Positions 63,150 to 64,000 of a stretch of DNA of 64,000 bases are shown here, in pieces. A program made the translations under genes and the position numbers. The stretch's first letter is position 1. Every line of letters begins with the position of its first letter. This DNA is from Gordionus sp. m RMFG-2023 (taxonomy: Eukaryota > Nematomorpha > Gordioida > Chordodea > Parachordodidae): NCBI RefSeq assembly GCF_954871325.1, contig NC_088778.1, positions 1,922,001 to 1,986,000 of the forward strand. The letters run 5' to 3'. The notes beneath the pieces are model-generated. The model saw only the letters and a list, made by a program, of their open reading frames with translations. It made no database searches and was not told where the DNA came from.

Positions 63150-64000
63150 ATATTACTCCAAAATGTGAATTGAAGAGGGATAAATTTATTGTGATTATTT
63201 TTCTATAATGTTCAAAGGTATTACACGCCGACCCGTCCCCTAAGGCTATGTCTATGACACATTTTATGGAATTAATTACGTGTTTATAATGTCTCATTCT
63301 AAGTAACACCCATATTTAAATCGCGTGACAAAAAAAAAGCAACCACCCAATAGGAATTATTTGTAAATTTTAAACGTAGCATCGTCCAATCATTTCTAAT
63401 TGCGAATCGAACATCAAACACCCAATTAGAAGGTTACATCGGATCGGTATATTTCCCTAAAAAGCATTTCTGGTTCTGAATATTTCTTGAAGTTTAGTTT
63501 TAGTAGTTCTTATATCTCAACCGCTTCCTATTATCCTAGGGGATTCTAGTTATAGTTTTAAACTCAGATATAGGAATAGATAGTAATTTTAAATAAGGCT
63601 TTATATTACTTTTCACATCTGTTTTTATTAGAAATTTTTTCCCATTTTAAACAGCTAAGCCTTGTAATTTATAAAATTTGAGAAATGGAAATATTAATTA
63701 ATTTTTTTTCCCTGTAATTTAAATTTATTTTTGTGTTTCGATCAGGGTACTTCTCTCCCCCCCCCCCCTTCCCTTGGTTGTTTTTAGAATTTTTTTAGTT
63801 TTAATAGAGTTCTGAAAATTCTTCCTTTTTTCTTCTCCTTCATTTTAATGTTTGAATCTCTTCTTGATATATCCATTAGAATTACAATGGCAAATGATCA
63901 CATTTTTTTTGTTATGCTGAATTGAAATAGAATTTTTAATTGATACAAAAAATATCTCCATAAAAAAATTGATTATCTACATACGAATATGACCAACTTT

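Overview
The window is nuclear DNA from an animal with a very AT-rich genome. It holds one long, intron-rich gene with GT-AG introns, much repetitive DNA and nuclear copies of mitochondrial genes. The mitochondrial fragments read sensibly only if TGA is Trp and AGA is Ser (invertebrate mitochondrial code), which points to a bilaterian invertebrate and argues against a cnidarian or vertebrate. I cannot name the species.

Region 1 (1-20 kb) is a tandem cluster of small secreted cysteine-rich peptide genes that I do not recognise. Gene A is cut by the left window edge (exons at 262-337 and 1803-1899). Gene B (6941-10891) has a signal-peptide exon, two alternative second exons and a terminal exon. 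Gene C (17297 to about 19042) has a related signal-peptide exon and a nine-cysteine core that loosely resembles a CS-alpha-beta fold. Exon phases agree across the copies (1 into exon 2; 2 out of exon 2 in genes A and B). Introns, upstream regions and promoter are duplicated with the genes. Between genes B and C lies a cluster of mitochondrial fragments (cox1 and two pieces of nad1).

Region 2 (20-34 kb) is gene-poor. It holds a 470-bp GAAA microsatellite, a hAT-type non-autonomous element with a clear 8-bp target duplication, several fold-back elements (MITEs), two fossils of one retroelement family on the minus strand, and a GC-richer palindromic insert.

Region 3 (34.4-54.1 kb) is one gene, NPC1 (Niemann-Pick C1 intracellular sterol transporter), in 25 coding exons whose phases all fit. 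Exons are near 50% GC and introns very AT-rich, so the exons stand out. Two points are unusual: exon 15 contains a short out-of-frame block with an in-frame TAA although its length keeps phase, and the C-terminal tail is about 160 residues longer than usual. Introns carry a 64-bp tandem repeat, MITEs and a retroposon tail.

Region 4 (54.5-64 kb) has no recognisable gene. It consists of two to three diverged tandem copies of a 3.2-3.7-kb unit, plus poly-G/poly-C tracts and a second GAAA microsatellite.
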